Source: Cupriavidus basilensis (GTDB lineage: Bacteria; Pseudomonadota; Gammaproteobacteria; Burkholderiales; Burkholderiaceae). From it: DNA of 64,000 nucleotides. Each line of letters begins with the position of its first letter. Position 1 is the first letter of the stretch. Under the pieces are notes generated by a model. It did not search any database. It worked only from the letters and a program-made list of their open reading frames with translations, and was not told the origin of the DNA. Positions 1-8,393 of the stretch are shown here, piece by piece. The stretch covers positions 1,488,001 to 1,552,000 of the forward strand of contig NZ_CP010537.1 in the NCBI RefSeq assembly GCF_000832305.1, in the 5' to 3' direction. A program made the translations under genes and the position numbers.

Positions 1-52
1 CCGCACTACGCAGTCCCCCATAACCCTGAACTCGTTCCCCCAGGAGCCCCCG

Positions 53-784
53 ATGGCCGAACTGATGAACCGCGATGATTTCCGTGCCGCCCTTGAAAAC
101 GCCATCAAGGGCAAGAGCGCCAACAAAGCCCCCTTCAGCGTAGCCTGGGCCAGCGGCAAACTCTCCCGCGACCACCTCGCCCGCTGGGCCGAGAACCACT
201 ATCACTACGTCGGCCCCTTCGCCGACTACCTCGCCTACATCTACGCCCGCACCCCCGACCGCTTCACCGAAGCCAAGGACTTCCTGCTGGCCAATATGTA
301 TGAGGAAGAAATCGGCGGCGACCGCCACACCGACCTGCTCATCCGCTTTGCCCAGGCCTGCGGCACCACCCGCGAGCGCGTGCTCGACCCCGACAACATG
401 TCGCCCACCACCCGCGGCCTGCAAAGCTGGTGCTACGCGGTGGCCATGCGCGAAGACCCCATCGTGGCTGTCGCCGGCCTCGTCGTTGGCCTGGAATCCC
501 AGGTGCCGTCGATCTACCGCAAGCAGACCCCCACCCTGCGCGACAAGTACAACTTCACCGACGAAGAAGTCGAGTTCTTCGACCTGCACATCGTCTCCGA
601 TGAAATCCACGGCGAACGCGGCTACCAGATTGTCCTGGAACACGCCAACACCCCGGAGCTGCAGCAGCGCTGCCTCAGGATCTGCGAGATCGGCGCCCAG
701 ATGCGCCTGCTCTACACCACCGCCCTCTATCACGACTACGTCGCCCAGGAAATCCCCCTGCCTGAACTCGACATGGCTGCCTGA
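53..784 (+). CDS. haem-oxygenase-like di-iron protein (TenA/PqqC/CADD superfamily)
   Basis: The 243-residue, all-helical product looks like the haem-oxygenase-fold superfamily that includes PqqC, TenA and the non-haem di-iron oxidases. Candidate metal ligands are Glu84-86 with His92 (EEEIGGDRH), Glu149, and the late motif His179/Asp183/His186 (DLHIVSDEIHG). That pattern fits the di-iron branch better than TenA thiaminase, which lacks these ligands. An AGGAG ribosome site at 42-46 supports this start. Aldehyde dehydrogenase, GlcG-like and ferredoxin-reductase genes follow on the same strand, so an oxygenase step fed by that reductase is a reasonable inference. The substrate is unknown. Confidence 0.75.
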   Translation: MAELMNRDDFRAALENAIKGKSANKAPFSVAWASGKLSRDHLARWAENHYHYVGPFADYLAYIYARTPDRFTEAKDFLLANMYEEEIGGDRHTDLLIRFAQACGTTRERVLDPDNMSPTTRGLQSWCYAVAMREDPIVAVAGLVVGLESQVPSIYRKQTPTLRDKYNFTDEEVEFFDLHIVSDEIHGERGYQIVLEHANTPELQQRCLRICEIGAQMRLLYTTALYHDYVAQEIPLPELDMAA

Positions 785-860
785 GGCAGCCCCCGGGGCG
801 GCATCGCATTGGCATTGACGGCCCCGCCCGGGGCCTGACCGGATGAAAGGTTTGGACACC

Positions 861-2321
861 ATGGCAGTGGCAAAGACAGACGAATTCAACAACTACATCA
901 ACGGCGAATGGTCGAAGAGCGCCAGCGGGCGCACCTTCGACAACGTCAACCCGGCGGATACCGCCGATATCGTCGGCCGTTTCCAGGCCTCGACCGCGGA
1001 TGACGCACAGGCCGCCGTGGCCGCCGCCGCGGCCGCGTTCGACGCGTGGAAGAAGACCCCCATCTCGAAGCGCGCCAAGATCCTCAACGGCGCCGCCGAT
1101 TACCTGGAAGCCAACGCCGAACAGATCGCCGAGGAACTGACCCGCGAAGAAGGCAAGGCACTCAACCTGAGCAAGGATGAAGTGCTGCGCTCGGCGCAGA
1201 CCATCCGTTTCTATGCCGTGGAAGGGCAGTCCTTCTCCGGCGAGACCTATCCCCAGGACGATCCCGACATGATCGTCTACAGCCAGCGCGAGCCGTTGGG
1301 CGTGGTGACCGTGATTTCGCCGTGGAATTTCCCGGTGTCGATCCCGGCGCGCAAGATTGCCCCGGCGCTGATCGCCGGCAACACCGTGGTGTTCAAGCCT
1401 TCGTCGGACGCGCCGCTGAGCGGCTACCGGCTGGCGCAGGCGTTTGTCGAGGCCGGCATCCCCAAGGGCGTGCTCAATTTCATCACCGGCCGTGCCGGCG
1501 ACGTGGGCGCGGCCATTACCGAAGCACCGGCGGTGCGTGCGATTTCCTTTACCGGCTCGACCGCCGCCGGCCAGCATATCCATCGCTCGGTGTCGCTGAG
1601 CACGCGCACGCAGATGGAACTCGGCGGCAAGAACCCGCTGATCGTGATGGAAGACGCCGACCTGGACCGCGCGGTGGACCTCACCATCAAGGGTGGCTTG
1701 TCGCTCAGCGGCCAGGCCTGCACCGGCACCAGCCGCGTGCTGGTGATGGCTTCGGTCAAGGCCGCCTATACGGAGAAATTGCTGGCCAAGGTCAAGACCC
1801 TGAAGATCGGCAGCGGCATGACGCCCGGCATGGACGTGGGTCCGCTCGCCACACGCAAGCAACTCGAGACGGTGCTCGGCTATGTGGAAGCGGGCAAGTC
1901 CGAAGCCACGCACCTGTGCGGTGGCGACCGCCTGGGCGGTGAGCCCTACGACAAGGGCTTCTATGTCTCGCCGGCCGTCTTCACCGGCGTCACCCAGCAG
2001 ATGCGCATTGCGCGCGAGGAAATCTTCGGGCCGGTGATCGCCATCATCGAGGTGAGCAGCTACGCCGACGCCATCGCCAAGGCCAACGACACCGAGTACG
2101 GCTTGTCGGCCGCCATCGTGACCAGCAACCCACGCTATGCGCATGACTTCGCGCATGACATCCAGTCGGGCACGGTCAAGATCAACCGCACCACCACGGG
2201 CAACCTGATCAACGCGCCGTTCGGCGGCCTCAAGCAATCCAGCACCTCCACCTTCCGCGAGTCGGGCCGGGCAGGGCTGGAGTTCTACACCCAGATCAAG
2301 ACCGTTTATCGAGGCTGCTGA
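861..2321 (+). CDS. NAD(P)-dependent aldehyde dehydrogenase
   Basis: This is a full-length ALDH-superfamily enzyme oxidising an aldehyde to a carboxylate. Visible motifs are the PWNFP segment, the FTGST nucleotide loop, the general base Glu in MELGGKNP and the nucleophilic Cys in GQACTGTSR (about residue 287). The second ATG at 861 is preferred over the one at 843 because an AAAGG sits just upstream and the family N-terminus aligns better. It lies 76 bases after the di-iron protein gene. The product resembles succinate-semialdehyde or lactaldehyde-type dehydrogenases, but specificity cannot be read from sequence. Confidence 0.9.
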   Translation: MAVAKTDEFNNYINGEWSKSASGRTFDNVNPADTADIVGRFQASTADDAQAAVAAAAAAFDAWKKTPISKRAKILNGAADYLEANAEQIAEELTREEGKALNLSKDEVLRSAQTIRFYAVEGQSFSGETYPQDDPDMIVYSQREPLGVVTVISPWNFPVSIPARKIAPALIAGNTVVFKPSSDAPLSGYRLAQAFVEAGIPKGVLNFITGRAGDVGAAITEAPAVRAISFTGSTAAGQHIHRSVSLSTRTQMELGGKNPLIVMEDADLDRAVDLTIKGGLSLSGQACTGTSRVLVMASVKAAYTEKLLAKVKTLKIGSGMTPGMDVGPLATRKQLETVLGYVEAGKSEATHLCGGDRLGGEPYDKGFYVSPAVFTGVTQQMRIAREEIFGPVIAIIEVSSYADAIAKANDTEYGLSAAIVTSNPRYAHDFAHDIQSGTVKINRTTTGNLINAPFGGLKQSSTSTFRESGRAGLEFYTQIKTVYRGC

Positions 2322-2399
2322 GCCGGCGCGCACGCGTCAGCCGTCAGTTGTCGATCGTCAGCCGTCAATCCGCATCAACGGAACAAGCAGGAGCAGGAC

Positions 2400-2879
2400 A
2401 TGAGAAAAGCCATCAAGCTGGAACTGAAGGAAGCCCGTCACATGGTGGCGGCAGCCATCCGCAAGTCCGAGGAAATCGGCGTGCTGGAATCGATCTGCGT
2501 GGTCGACGACGGCGGCTACCCGCTGGCGCTGGAGCGCATGGACGGCGCGCGCATCACCGGCCCGCAGATCGCCTGGAACAAGGCCTTCACCGCCGCCGGC
2601 CACAAGCGCTCCACCCACCTGTTCAACCAGGCCCCCAACGGCCCCGCGCTGCCCGGCAATGAAGCCTTTGGCATCCAGTGGAGCTTCGAAGGCAAGTTTG
2701 CCGTGTTCGTGGGCGGCTTCCCGATCGTGGTCAACGGCGAAGTCATCGGCGGCATCGGCCTGAGCGGCGGCAACGGCGAGCAGGACACCGCCGCAGGCGT
2801 GGCAGCGCTGCACGCCCTGCAGGAACTGCTGGCCGGCGACGACCTGAAGGTGTTGACCGAAGCCGATATCAAGAAGTAA
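2400..2879 (+). CDS. GlcG/HbpS-family (DUF336) protein
   Basis: The 159-residue product matches the GlcG/HbpS family throughout: the VDDGGYPLALERMDGA strand, the WNKAFTAA helix and the glycine-rich GGFPIVVNGEVIGGIGLSGG segment near residues 100-120. Members bind haem or cobalamin-like ligands, or act as accessory proteins in oxidation operons. There is no signal peptide, so it should be cytoplasmic. A GGAG site lies about 9 bases upstream of the ATG. It follows the aldehyde dehydrogenase by 78 bases and probably shares its transcript. Confidence 0.85.
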   Translation: MRKAIKLELKEARHMVAAAIRKSEEIGVLESICVVDDGGYPLALERMDGARITGPQIAWNKAFTAAGHKRSTHLFNQAPNGPALPGNEAFGIQWSFEGKFAVFVGGFPIVVNGEVIGGIGLSGGNGEQDTAAGVAALHALQELLAGDDLKVLTEADIKK

Positions 2880-2993
2880 AGGTCAGGAAGTAAATCCAGA
2901 CCCTGGCAAAAGCCCCAAACACCGCTCAAAACCAGCGATGCGAAGCGAGCGGCGTAGGTGTACCAGGCCGTATGGGGCGCCTCGTCGGCGGGC

Positions 2994-3145
2994 AAAAAGA
3001 GCGGAAAAGAGGGACCCATGTCTGAGTATCGCCTTAAGGCGATGCGAGTTTGGGTCCCGGCCGCTCTTTTTGGCTGACGACGAGGGGGTGTCGCCCCATC
3101 CGGCGCGCCTTCTTTGCCTACTTTCTTGGCAAGACAAGAAAGTAG
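2994..3145. repeat. nested inverted-repeat element between genes
   Basis: The 360-base gap 2880-3239 holds no convincing gene but is full of inverted repeats. AAAAAGAGCGG (2994-3004) pairs with 3061-3071; GGGACCCA (3011-3018) pairs with TGGGTCCC (3051-3058); ATCGCCTTAAGGCGAT (3028-3043) is a perfect palindrome at the centre. A second hairpin pairs CTACTTTCTTG (3118-3128) with 3135-3145. The sequence resembles dispersed intergenic repeats that I recall from Cupriavidus, Ralstonia and Burkholderia genomes. It could end transcription of the upstream genes. Confidence 0.7.
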
Positions 3146-3182
3146 GTCGCCGCCCCGCAGGGGTGGTGAAACTGCCTTTGAC

Positions 3183-3207
3183 TTTAGGTTTTAGGTTTTA
3201 GGTTTAG
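3183..3207. repeat. 7-bp tandem repeat (TTTAGGT)
   Basis: Three perfect copies of TTTAGGT followed by a partial TTAG lie 33 bases before the next start codon. This is a short simple repeat of unknown role. Confidence 0.8.
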
Positions 3208-3239
3208 AAGCCCATCCCCCCACGCATTCCAAATCCACC

Positions 3240-4238
3240 ATGTCCTACCGCATCCACCTCATCGAATCCCAGCAGTCGTTTGACGTCGATGCCGACGAAT
3301 CGGTGCTGGACGGCGCCCTGCGCGCCAATGTGCAGATGGCGCACGACTGCCGCTTCGGCGGCTGCGCCACGTGCCGCGTCAGGCTGGTCGAGGGCGCGGT
3401 GGCCTATGACGAGTACCCCATGGGCCTGACCCCGGAAGAAGAGGCCGAGGGCTTTGCGCTGGCGTGCCAGGCGCGGCCCACCAGCGACCTGGTGATCAGC
3501 ACCGCGCGCCCGGGCGAGCCATGCGCCGAGCCCGCGCGCCACACCGCGGTGATCCGCAAGATCGCGCCGCTCAGCGCCGACGTGGTGCACCTGACGCTGG
3601 AGCTGCCGCAGGCGCCGGCGCTTGACTACCGTCCCGGCCAGTACCTCAAGATCTTTACCGGTGACGGCATCGCGCGCAGTTTCTCGATGGCGTCGGTTCC
3701 CAGGGACCGCACGGTGGACCTGCACGTGCGCCGCATTCCCGGCGGCTACTTCACCGAGCGCTTGCTGGCGGGACTGCGCTCCGACGACCAGCTCGACGTG
3801 GAACTGCCGCTGGGCGGCTTCTATTTCCGCAAGGACGACTATCGTCCGCTGGTGATGGTGGCCACGGGCACCGGGCTGGCGCCGATCAAGAGCATCCTCG
3901 AATCGCTGATGGACGATCCGGATTGCCCGCCGGTCTCGCTGTACTGGGGCATGCGCACCCAGGCGGACCTGTACCTGCACGAACAGATCCAGGCGTGGGG
4001 CGCGCGGCTCTACGATTTCCAGTACGTGCCGGTGCTATCGCGTGCCGACGGTGCATGGAGCGGGCGGCGCGGCCACGTGCAGCACGCCGTTGCCGCCGAC
4101 CTGCCGGACCTGTCGGAGCACGCCATCTACCTGTGCGGCTCGCCCGACATGATCTGCGACGCCCGCGAGACCTTTCTCGGGCTCGGCGCCAGCGGCGCGC
4201 ATATCTACGCCGACAGCTTCACATTCCAACACCGCTGA
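3240..4238 (+). CDS. 2Fe-2S ferredoxin/FAD/NAD(P)H oxidoreductase (oxygenase reductase component)
   Basis: The 332-residue flavoprotein has three domains. An N-terminal plant-type ferredoxin has Cys37, Cys42, Cys45 and Cys76 placed as 2Fe-2S ligands. An FAD-binding barrel follows with RSFSMAS at 146-152. The C-terminal NAD(P)H domain has ATGTGLAPIKS near 208-218 and YLCGSPDM. The order matches BenC/XylZ-type reductases that pass electrons from NAD(P)H to an oxygenase. No oxygenase alpha subunit is visible nearby, so the di-iron protein at 53-784 is the natural candidate partner. That pairing is inference. Confidence 0.88.
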   Translation: MSYRIHLIESQQSFDVDADESVLDGALRANVQMAHDCRFGGCATCRVRLVEGAVAYDEYPMGLTPEEEAEGFALACQARPTSDLVISTARPGEPCAEPARHTAVIRKIAPLSADVVHLTLELPQAPALDYRPGQYLKIFTGDGIARSFSMASVPRDRTVDLHVRRIPGGYFTERLLAGLRSDDQLDVELPLGGFYFRKDDYRPLVMVATGTGLAPIKSILESLMDDPDCPPVSLYWGMRTQADLYLHEQIQAWGARLYDFQYVPVLSRADGAWSGRRGHVQHAVAADLPDLSEHAIYLCGSPDMICDARETFLGLGASGAHIYADSFTFQHR

Positions 4239-4271
4239 ACCGGCCATGCCGGTTGGGGCAGGCCTGGCCCC

Positions 4272-4793
4272 TTAGTGACGCAGCGCCACGGCAATGGCAT
4301 GGTCCAGGTGTTCGATGCCGAACGTCACGTCCTGTATTGCCCCATTGACGAAGAATGCCGGCGTGCTGCGCACGTGGCTGGCGATGCCGCCTTGCTGGTG
4401 CTCGCGCACGCGCTGCAGGTAGGTGTGAGCCTTCATGTCGTAGTCATAACGCTCCAGGTCCAGCGCCAGCGTAGCGGCGTACTCCCGCAGCATCGCGGGC
4501 TTGATGCCGTGATGTTGCTCGAAGATCTGCTGGTGCATCGGCCAGAACTTGTGCTGGGCCGCCGCGGCCTCGGCAGCCTCCGCGGCGTCCTGCGCCAACG
4601 GGTGCCAGGCCGTCAGCGGGAAATGGCGGTACACAAAGCGCACGCGGTCGTGGTAGCGGGCAAGCAGGATCTTCACGCCGCCGTAGGCCAGGCGGCAATA
4701 CTGGCATTCGAAGTCGCCGTATTCGACCACCGTGACGTGGGCCGAGGCAGGCCCCAGTACATGGTCGGTCTTTTCAACGGGTGTCGACAGCAT
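4272..4793 (-). CDS. DsbA-family thioredoxin-like protein
   Basis: The 173-residue product has the DsbA/FrnE-like thioredoxin fold, with the redox motif CQYC at residues 30-33 after YGDFE and the cis-proline segment STPAFFVNG near 142-150. The start at 4793 has AAGGAG just upstream, and a longer frame reaching 4856 has no better signal. No signal peptide is seen, so it is probably a cytoplasmic thiol oxidoreductase. It resembles the thioredoxin-like domain sometimes fused to NhaA antiporters. It lies 66 bases downstream of the UBP zinc-finger gene on the same strand. Confidence 0.85.
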   Translation of the reverse strand: MLSTPVEKTDHVLGPASAHVTVVEYGDFECQYCRLAYGGVKILLARYHDRVRFVYRHFPLTAWHPLAQDAAEAAEAAAAQHKFWPMHQQIFEQHHGIKPAMLREYAATLALDLERYDYDMKAHTYLQRVREHQQGGIASHVRSTPAFFVNGAIQDVTFGIEHLDHAIAVALRH

Positions 4794-4859
4794 GACATTC
4801 TCCTTGCAGGATTGGCGCATGGGGGCTGGCTTGCACGTGCGCCGGGCGCCGGGCACCCC

Positions 4860-5120
4860 TCAGGGAATGAACAGCTTGTCGATATAGCACCAGCGCCAGG
4901 TTTCGCCCGGCTCGAACGACTGGATCACCGGATGTTCCGTGGCCAGGAAATGCCGGGTGGCGTGCTGGTTGGGCGAGTCGTCGCAGCAACCGACATGGCC
5001 GCAGCACAGGCACAAGCGCAGGTGCACCCATTCGTCGCCGCTGCGCAGGCATTCCTCGCAGCCTTCTGCGCTGGGTGTGACGGGATGGCTCAATGCAAGG
5101 TGCGCACACGCCGTTGTCAT
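4860..5120 (-). CDS. UBP-type zinc-finger protein
   Basis: The 86-residue product consists almost wholly of a ZnF-UBP domain: paired cysteines (EGCEECL, CLCCGHVGCCDD) then spaced histidines (NQHATRHF, TEHPV) and a final aromatic strand (WRWCYIDKLF). In eukaryotes the domain binds ubiquitin C-termini; the role of bacterial stand-alone versions is unclear. The internal start at 5120 is chosen because GGAG lies about 8 bases upstream and the longer N-terminus looks non-coding. It is divergent from wrbA and co-directional with the DsbA-like gene. Confidence 0.8.
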   Translation of the reverse strand: MTTACAHLALSHPVTPSAEGCEECLRSGDEWVHLRLCLCCGHVGCCDDSPNQHATRHFLATEHPVIQSFEPGETWRWCYIDKLFIP

Positions 5121-5302
5121 TGCGGTACTCCAACGTTGGCCCCGGCAGGGCGGGCCCGTGCCGCGCGCGGATGCGCCAGGGACTTTTATTGTAGGCGGCG
5201 AAGATGCGAAGGGAAGCGCGGCAGTCACCGCGCGGCGCGTTTGCGTCGCCTAGACTCAACGGACGGCCTGTCGCGGCCTGAAGTCCCGATTTCGTATTCG
5301 GC

Positions 5303-5330
5303 ATTGCACATTGCACATTGCACATTGCAC
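5303..5330. repeat. 7-bp tandem repeat (ATTGCAC x4)
   Basis: Four perfect copies of ATTGCAC lie immediately upstream of the wrbA ribosome site, in the wrbA-UBP intergenic region. Copy-number change would alter promoter or leader spacing of wrbA. No function is demonstrated. Confidence 0.85.
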
Positions 5331-5343
5331 TCAGGAGGATGTC

Positions 5344-5964
5344 ATGACTTGCAGGATCCAGGTGGTCTTCTACAGCATGTACGGGCACGTCTACAAAATG
5401 GCGGAGGCGGTGGCGGCGGGCGCGCGCGAAGTCGATGGCGCCGAGGTGACGCTGCTCCAGGTGCCGGAACTGGTGCCCGACGCCGTGCTGGAAAAGAGTG
5501 GCGCCAAGGCCGCCCGGGCGGCTTTCGCCCATGTGCCCGTGGCGGAGCCGGACAAGCTGGCCGACGCCGATGCCATCCTGTTCGGCACCCCCACGCGGTT
5601 TGGCAATATGTGCGCGCAGATGCGCAATTTTCTTGACCAGACCGGCGGGCTGTGGATGAGCGGCGGGCTGGTGGGCAAGGTCGGCAGTGTCTTTACCAGC
5701 ACCGCCACCCAGCACGGTGGCCAGGAGACCACGATTACCAGCTTCCACACCACGCTGCTGCACCAGGGCATGGTGATTGTCGGCGTGCCCTACGCCGAAG
5801 CGCGGCTGCTGGACATGAGCCAGATCACGGGGGGCACACCCTATGGCGCATCCACCCTGACGGCCGCCGACGGCTCGCGCCAGCCCAGCGAGAACGAACT
5901 GGCCATCGCAAAGTATCAGGGCCGGCACGTGGCCGGCATTGCCGCCAGGCTCGCGGCGCGCTAG
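5344..5964 (+). CDS. wrbA: NAD(P)H:quinone oxidoreductase WrbA
   Basis: The 206-residue flavodoxin-like enzyme reduces quinones by two electrons, avoiding semiquinones. Family features are the FMN phosphate loop [12 protein letters not shown] near the start, [21 protein letters not shown] and the [20 protein letters not shown] segment typical of WrbA. The ATG at 5344 has a strong AGGAGG site six bases upstream. Reading upstream through the ATTGCAC repeats from a TTG would add no family sequence. Probably cytoplasmic and tetrameric, and often stress-induced. Confidence 0.92.
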   Translation: MTCRIQVVFYSMYGHVYKMAEAVAAGAREVDGAEVTLLQVPELVPDAVLEKSGAKAARAAFAHVPVAEPDKLADADAILFGTPTRFGNMCAQMRNFLDQTGGLWMSGGLVGKVGSVFTSTATQHGGQETTITSFHTTLLHQGMVIVGVPYAEARLLDMSQITGGTPYGASTLTAADGSRQPSENELAIAKYQGRHVAGIAARLAAR

Positions 5965-6003
5965 CCTGGCTGCTGGCCGGATGGCGGGCGGGCGGGTTCA
6001 GGT

Positions 6004-7311
6004 TCAGGCCGCTCGCTCGTTCTCCACCTCGGCCAGCACGGCGTCCAGGGTGTCGGCCAGCAGGTCGGCGTGCGCTTCGGTGAACACCATCGGCGGGCGG
6101 ATCTTCAGGATGTTGGCCGCTTCGCCGGTGGCACCAACCAGCACGTGGCGCCGCCGCAGGCCGTTGACGATGCGCGCAGTGCGCGCGGTCGCGGGACGCG
6201 CGGCATCGCCGTCTTCGACAAACTCCACCGCGACGAACAGCCCGGCGCCGCGGATATCGCCGATCAGCGGACGCCGTGCCGCCACGCCTGCCAGCCGCTC
6301 GCGCAGGTACTTGCCCACGCGCCGCACCTGCGCCATGAGCTGCGTTTGCTCGATGACGTCAAGCACCGCCATGCCGGCGGCGACAGACACCGGGTTGCCG
6401 CCGAAGGTATTGAAGTAACGGCACTCGCGCCCAAACGCCTCCAGCACTTCGGGGCGCACGGCCAGCCCGGCCAGCGGATGCCCGTTGCCCATGGGCTTGC
6501 CCATGGTGACGATGTCCGGCACCACGCCATGCCGCTGGAATCCCCAGAACGCCTCGCCGGTGCGCCCCAGGCCGGGCTGCACCTCGTCGGCGATGAACAC
6601 GCCGCCGGCCGCGCGGATGGCGGCGACCGCATCTTTCAGGAAGCCGGGCGGATCGGTGAAGATGCCGTCGCTGGAGAACACGGTGTCCACCAGCAGCGCG
6701 GCGGGGCGGATGCCATGCGCGCGCAGGTCCTCGATGGCGTGGCGCACCCCTTCGGCAAAGACAGCACCGAGCTGCGCCGGCACAACGCGGTAGCTGTCCG
6801 GCGCCGGTACGGTGCGCACGTTGTCGCCGAGCTTCACGTAGCGCCCGAGCGAGGGCGATGCCTCGGCAATGGACGCGGTCACGCCGTGGTAGGCAAAGCG
6901 CGTGATGATCAGCCCTTGCGCGCCGGTGTGGGCGCGCGCGATGCGCATCGCCAGGTCGTTGGCCTCGCTGCCGGTACAGGTGAGCATGGCATGGCCCAGC
7001 GCGTCCGGCATGGTGGCCAGCAGACGCTGCGCGTAATCCAGGATGCCCTCGTGCAGGTAGCGTGTGTGCGTGTTGAGCTGCGCCGCCTGGCGGGCAATGG
7101 CTTGCACCACCTGTGGATGGCAATGGCCGACCGATGCCACATTGTTATATGCATCGAGGTAGCGCTCGCCGTTGGCGTCATAAAGCCAGACGCCATCGCC
7201 GCGCACGATGTGCAGCGGCTCCTCGTAGAACAGGCGGTACGCCGGCCCGAGCACGCGGGCGCGCCGCTCGGTCAGTGCTGCAACGCTAGGGGTGGCTGCT
7301 GCCGTGGTCAT
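6004..7311 (-). CDS. class III aminotransferase-fold enzyme, ETNPPL/PHYKPL phospho-lyase-like
   Basis: The 435-residue PLP enzyme carries TGSEAND (113-119), ADEVQPGLGRTG (241-252, Asp242 binding the pyridine N) and the Schiff-base Lys272 in MGKPMGNGHP. Segments such as LDAYNNVASVGHCHPQVV, NTHTRYLH and YFNTFGGNPVS match the vertebrate AGXT2L1/2 proteins, which are phospho-lyases acting on phosphoethanolamine or phosphohydroxylysine rather than true transaminases. The partner kinase gene ends 20 bases upstream. The start at 7311 has AAGGA 7 bases upstream and is preferred to an earlier GTG. It is the last gene of the minus-strand array. Confidence 0.85.
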   Translation of the reverse strand: MTTAAATPSVAALTERRARVLGPAYRLFYEEPLHIVRGDGVWLYDANGERYLDAYNNVASVGHCHPQVVQAIARQAAQLNTHTRYLHEGILDYAQRLLATMPDALGHAMLTCTGSEANDLAMRIARAHTGAQGLIITRFAYHGVTASIAEASPSLGRYVKLGDNVRTVPAPDSYRVVPAQLGAVFAEGVRHAIEDLRAHGIRPAALLVDTVFSSDGIFTDPPGFLKDAVAAIRAAGGVFIADEVQPGLGRTGEAFWGFQRHGVVPDIVTMGKPMGNGHPLAGLAVRPEVLEAFGRECRYFNTFGGNPVSVAAGMAVLDVIEQTQLMAQVRRVGKYLRERLAGVAARRPLIGDIRGAGLFVAVEFVEDGDAARPATARTARIVNGLRRRHVLVGATGEAANILKIRPPMVFTEAHADLLADTLDAVLAEVENERAA

Positions 7312-7331
7312 CGGATTCCTTGGTGTCGTGG

Positions 7332-8393
7332 TCACGCCATCGCGCAGGCGCGGCGCAGCACGGAGCGTGCTTGTTCGGTGGGGATCGCGTCGCAGGCCGC
7401 CAGCCGGTCCCAGGAGACCGCGTTGTTGCGCAGCAGGTAAGGCGCGTTTTCCGGATGCCGCGCGGCGCGCCAGCCGCTGATGGCTACCACCATCACCAGC
7501 CGGGCCTGCACCAGGTCGAACAGCACGTCGACCTCATCGGCTTGCAGCGGCAGCACCGCGTGATACGCGGCGACAAAGTCAGACAGCGTGGCCATCGTGT
7601 CGCCGGCGGGGTCCACCTGATAGGCGGCGGCAACGGCCAGGTCGTCGATCAGGGGCGCATGGACCATGTCGCCAAAATCCAGCACGCCCGCAATGCACGC
7701 ATGGTCTTGCGGGTCGACCAGCACGTTATAGATGTTGAAGTCGTTGTGGATCGGCTGGGCCCGCAGGTGCGCCAGCCGGGGCTGCACATTGGCGGCAAAG
7801 CGATCCAGCGCGCGGTTTGCCAGCGCGCGGCGCGCCGCGTCCGGGACGCTGTCGAGCAGCCCGCGCACGCGCTCGGCGCGCTGGATGTCCCACGGCAGCT
7901 CCAGTTCGCCGGCGGGATGGCGGAAGTCGCGCAGCGCCAGGTCGAGCCGGGCCAGCGTGCGCGCCAGCTCCCGTGCCTGCGCTTGCGAGCGCTGTGCCTT
8001 GGGCAACGGCATGCCAGGCAGGTAGCTGAACAGGCGGACCACGCGCGCCTGGCCACCGGGTGGCTGGGCGATCAGCGATGGCTGGCCCGCCAGGGTTGGC
8101 ACGATGCGCTGCACGGGCAGGGCGGGGTCGGCTGCGGCGATGTGCAGCAGTGCCTGGGTCTGGAAGTCCGCCACCAGCGGCAGCTCGGCCGGGTGGGATA
8201 CCTTGAGCATGTAGCTTGCCGCGGGCGTTTCCAGCAGGAAGTTCCGGTCGCGCTCGCCGCTCAGCGCGGAGAGCCGGCCCGCCAGCCCGTAGTGCTGCGT
8301 GAGCAGCGCCATCGCCCACGTCACAGGGACTTCGGGCGAGCCTTCGTTAAGCACATCGGCGCCCGCCAGTGCCGCGCTTGCCGGCCCGTTCAT
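7332..8393 (-). CDS. APH/choline-kinase-family small-molecule kinase
   Basis: The 353-residue phosphotransferase has the catalytic loop HNDFNIYNVL (around residue 220) and the metal-binding LDFGDM about 20 residues later, both hallmarks of the aminoglycoside phosphotransferase/hydroxylysine-kinase group. The ATG at 8393 overlaps the upstream amidohydrolase stop by four bases (ATGA); an upstream extension of 78 residues is arginine-rich and non-homologous, so it was rejected. Together with the downstream phospho-lyase-like enzyme it could phosphorylate an amino alcohol, which is then cleaved to aldehyde, ammonia and phosphate. Confidence 0.83.
   Translation of the reverse strand: MNGPASAALAGADVLNEGSPEVPVTWAMALLTQHYGLAGRLSALSGERDRNFLLETPAASYMLKVSHPAELPLVADFQTQALLHIAAADPALPVQRIVPTLAGQPSLIAQPPGGQARVVRLFSYLPGMPLPKAQRSQAQARELARTLARLDLALRDFRHPAGELELPWDIQRAERVRGLLDSVPDAARRALANRALDRFAANVQPRLAHLRAQPIHNDFNIYNVLVDPQDHACIAGVLDFGDMVHAPLIDDLAVAAAYQVDPAGDTMATLSDFVAAYHAVLPLQADEVDVLFDLVQARLVMVVAISGWRAARHPENAPYLLRNNAVSWDRLAACDAIPTEQARSVLRRACAMA

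Noticed and set aside
675..2333. 552-codon minus-strand frame opposite the aldehyde dehydrogenase
   Set aside because: Arginine/histidine/glycine-rich shadow of a well-supported gene, with no ribosome site or family motif.
2938..3201. Short frames through the inverted-repeat element
   Set aside because: They read through palindromes, exist on both strands and have no start signal; the DNA is better described as a repeat.
3183..3207. TTTAGGT array as a telomere-like end
   Set aside because: Three units inside a continuous bacterial gene cluster; a simple repeat explains it.
5303..5330. ATTGCAC repeats as plasmid iterons or an origin
   Set aside because: Units are only 7 bases, there are four of them, and no replication gene is nearby; a simple repeat in a leader is the simpler reading.
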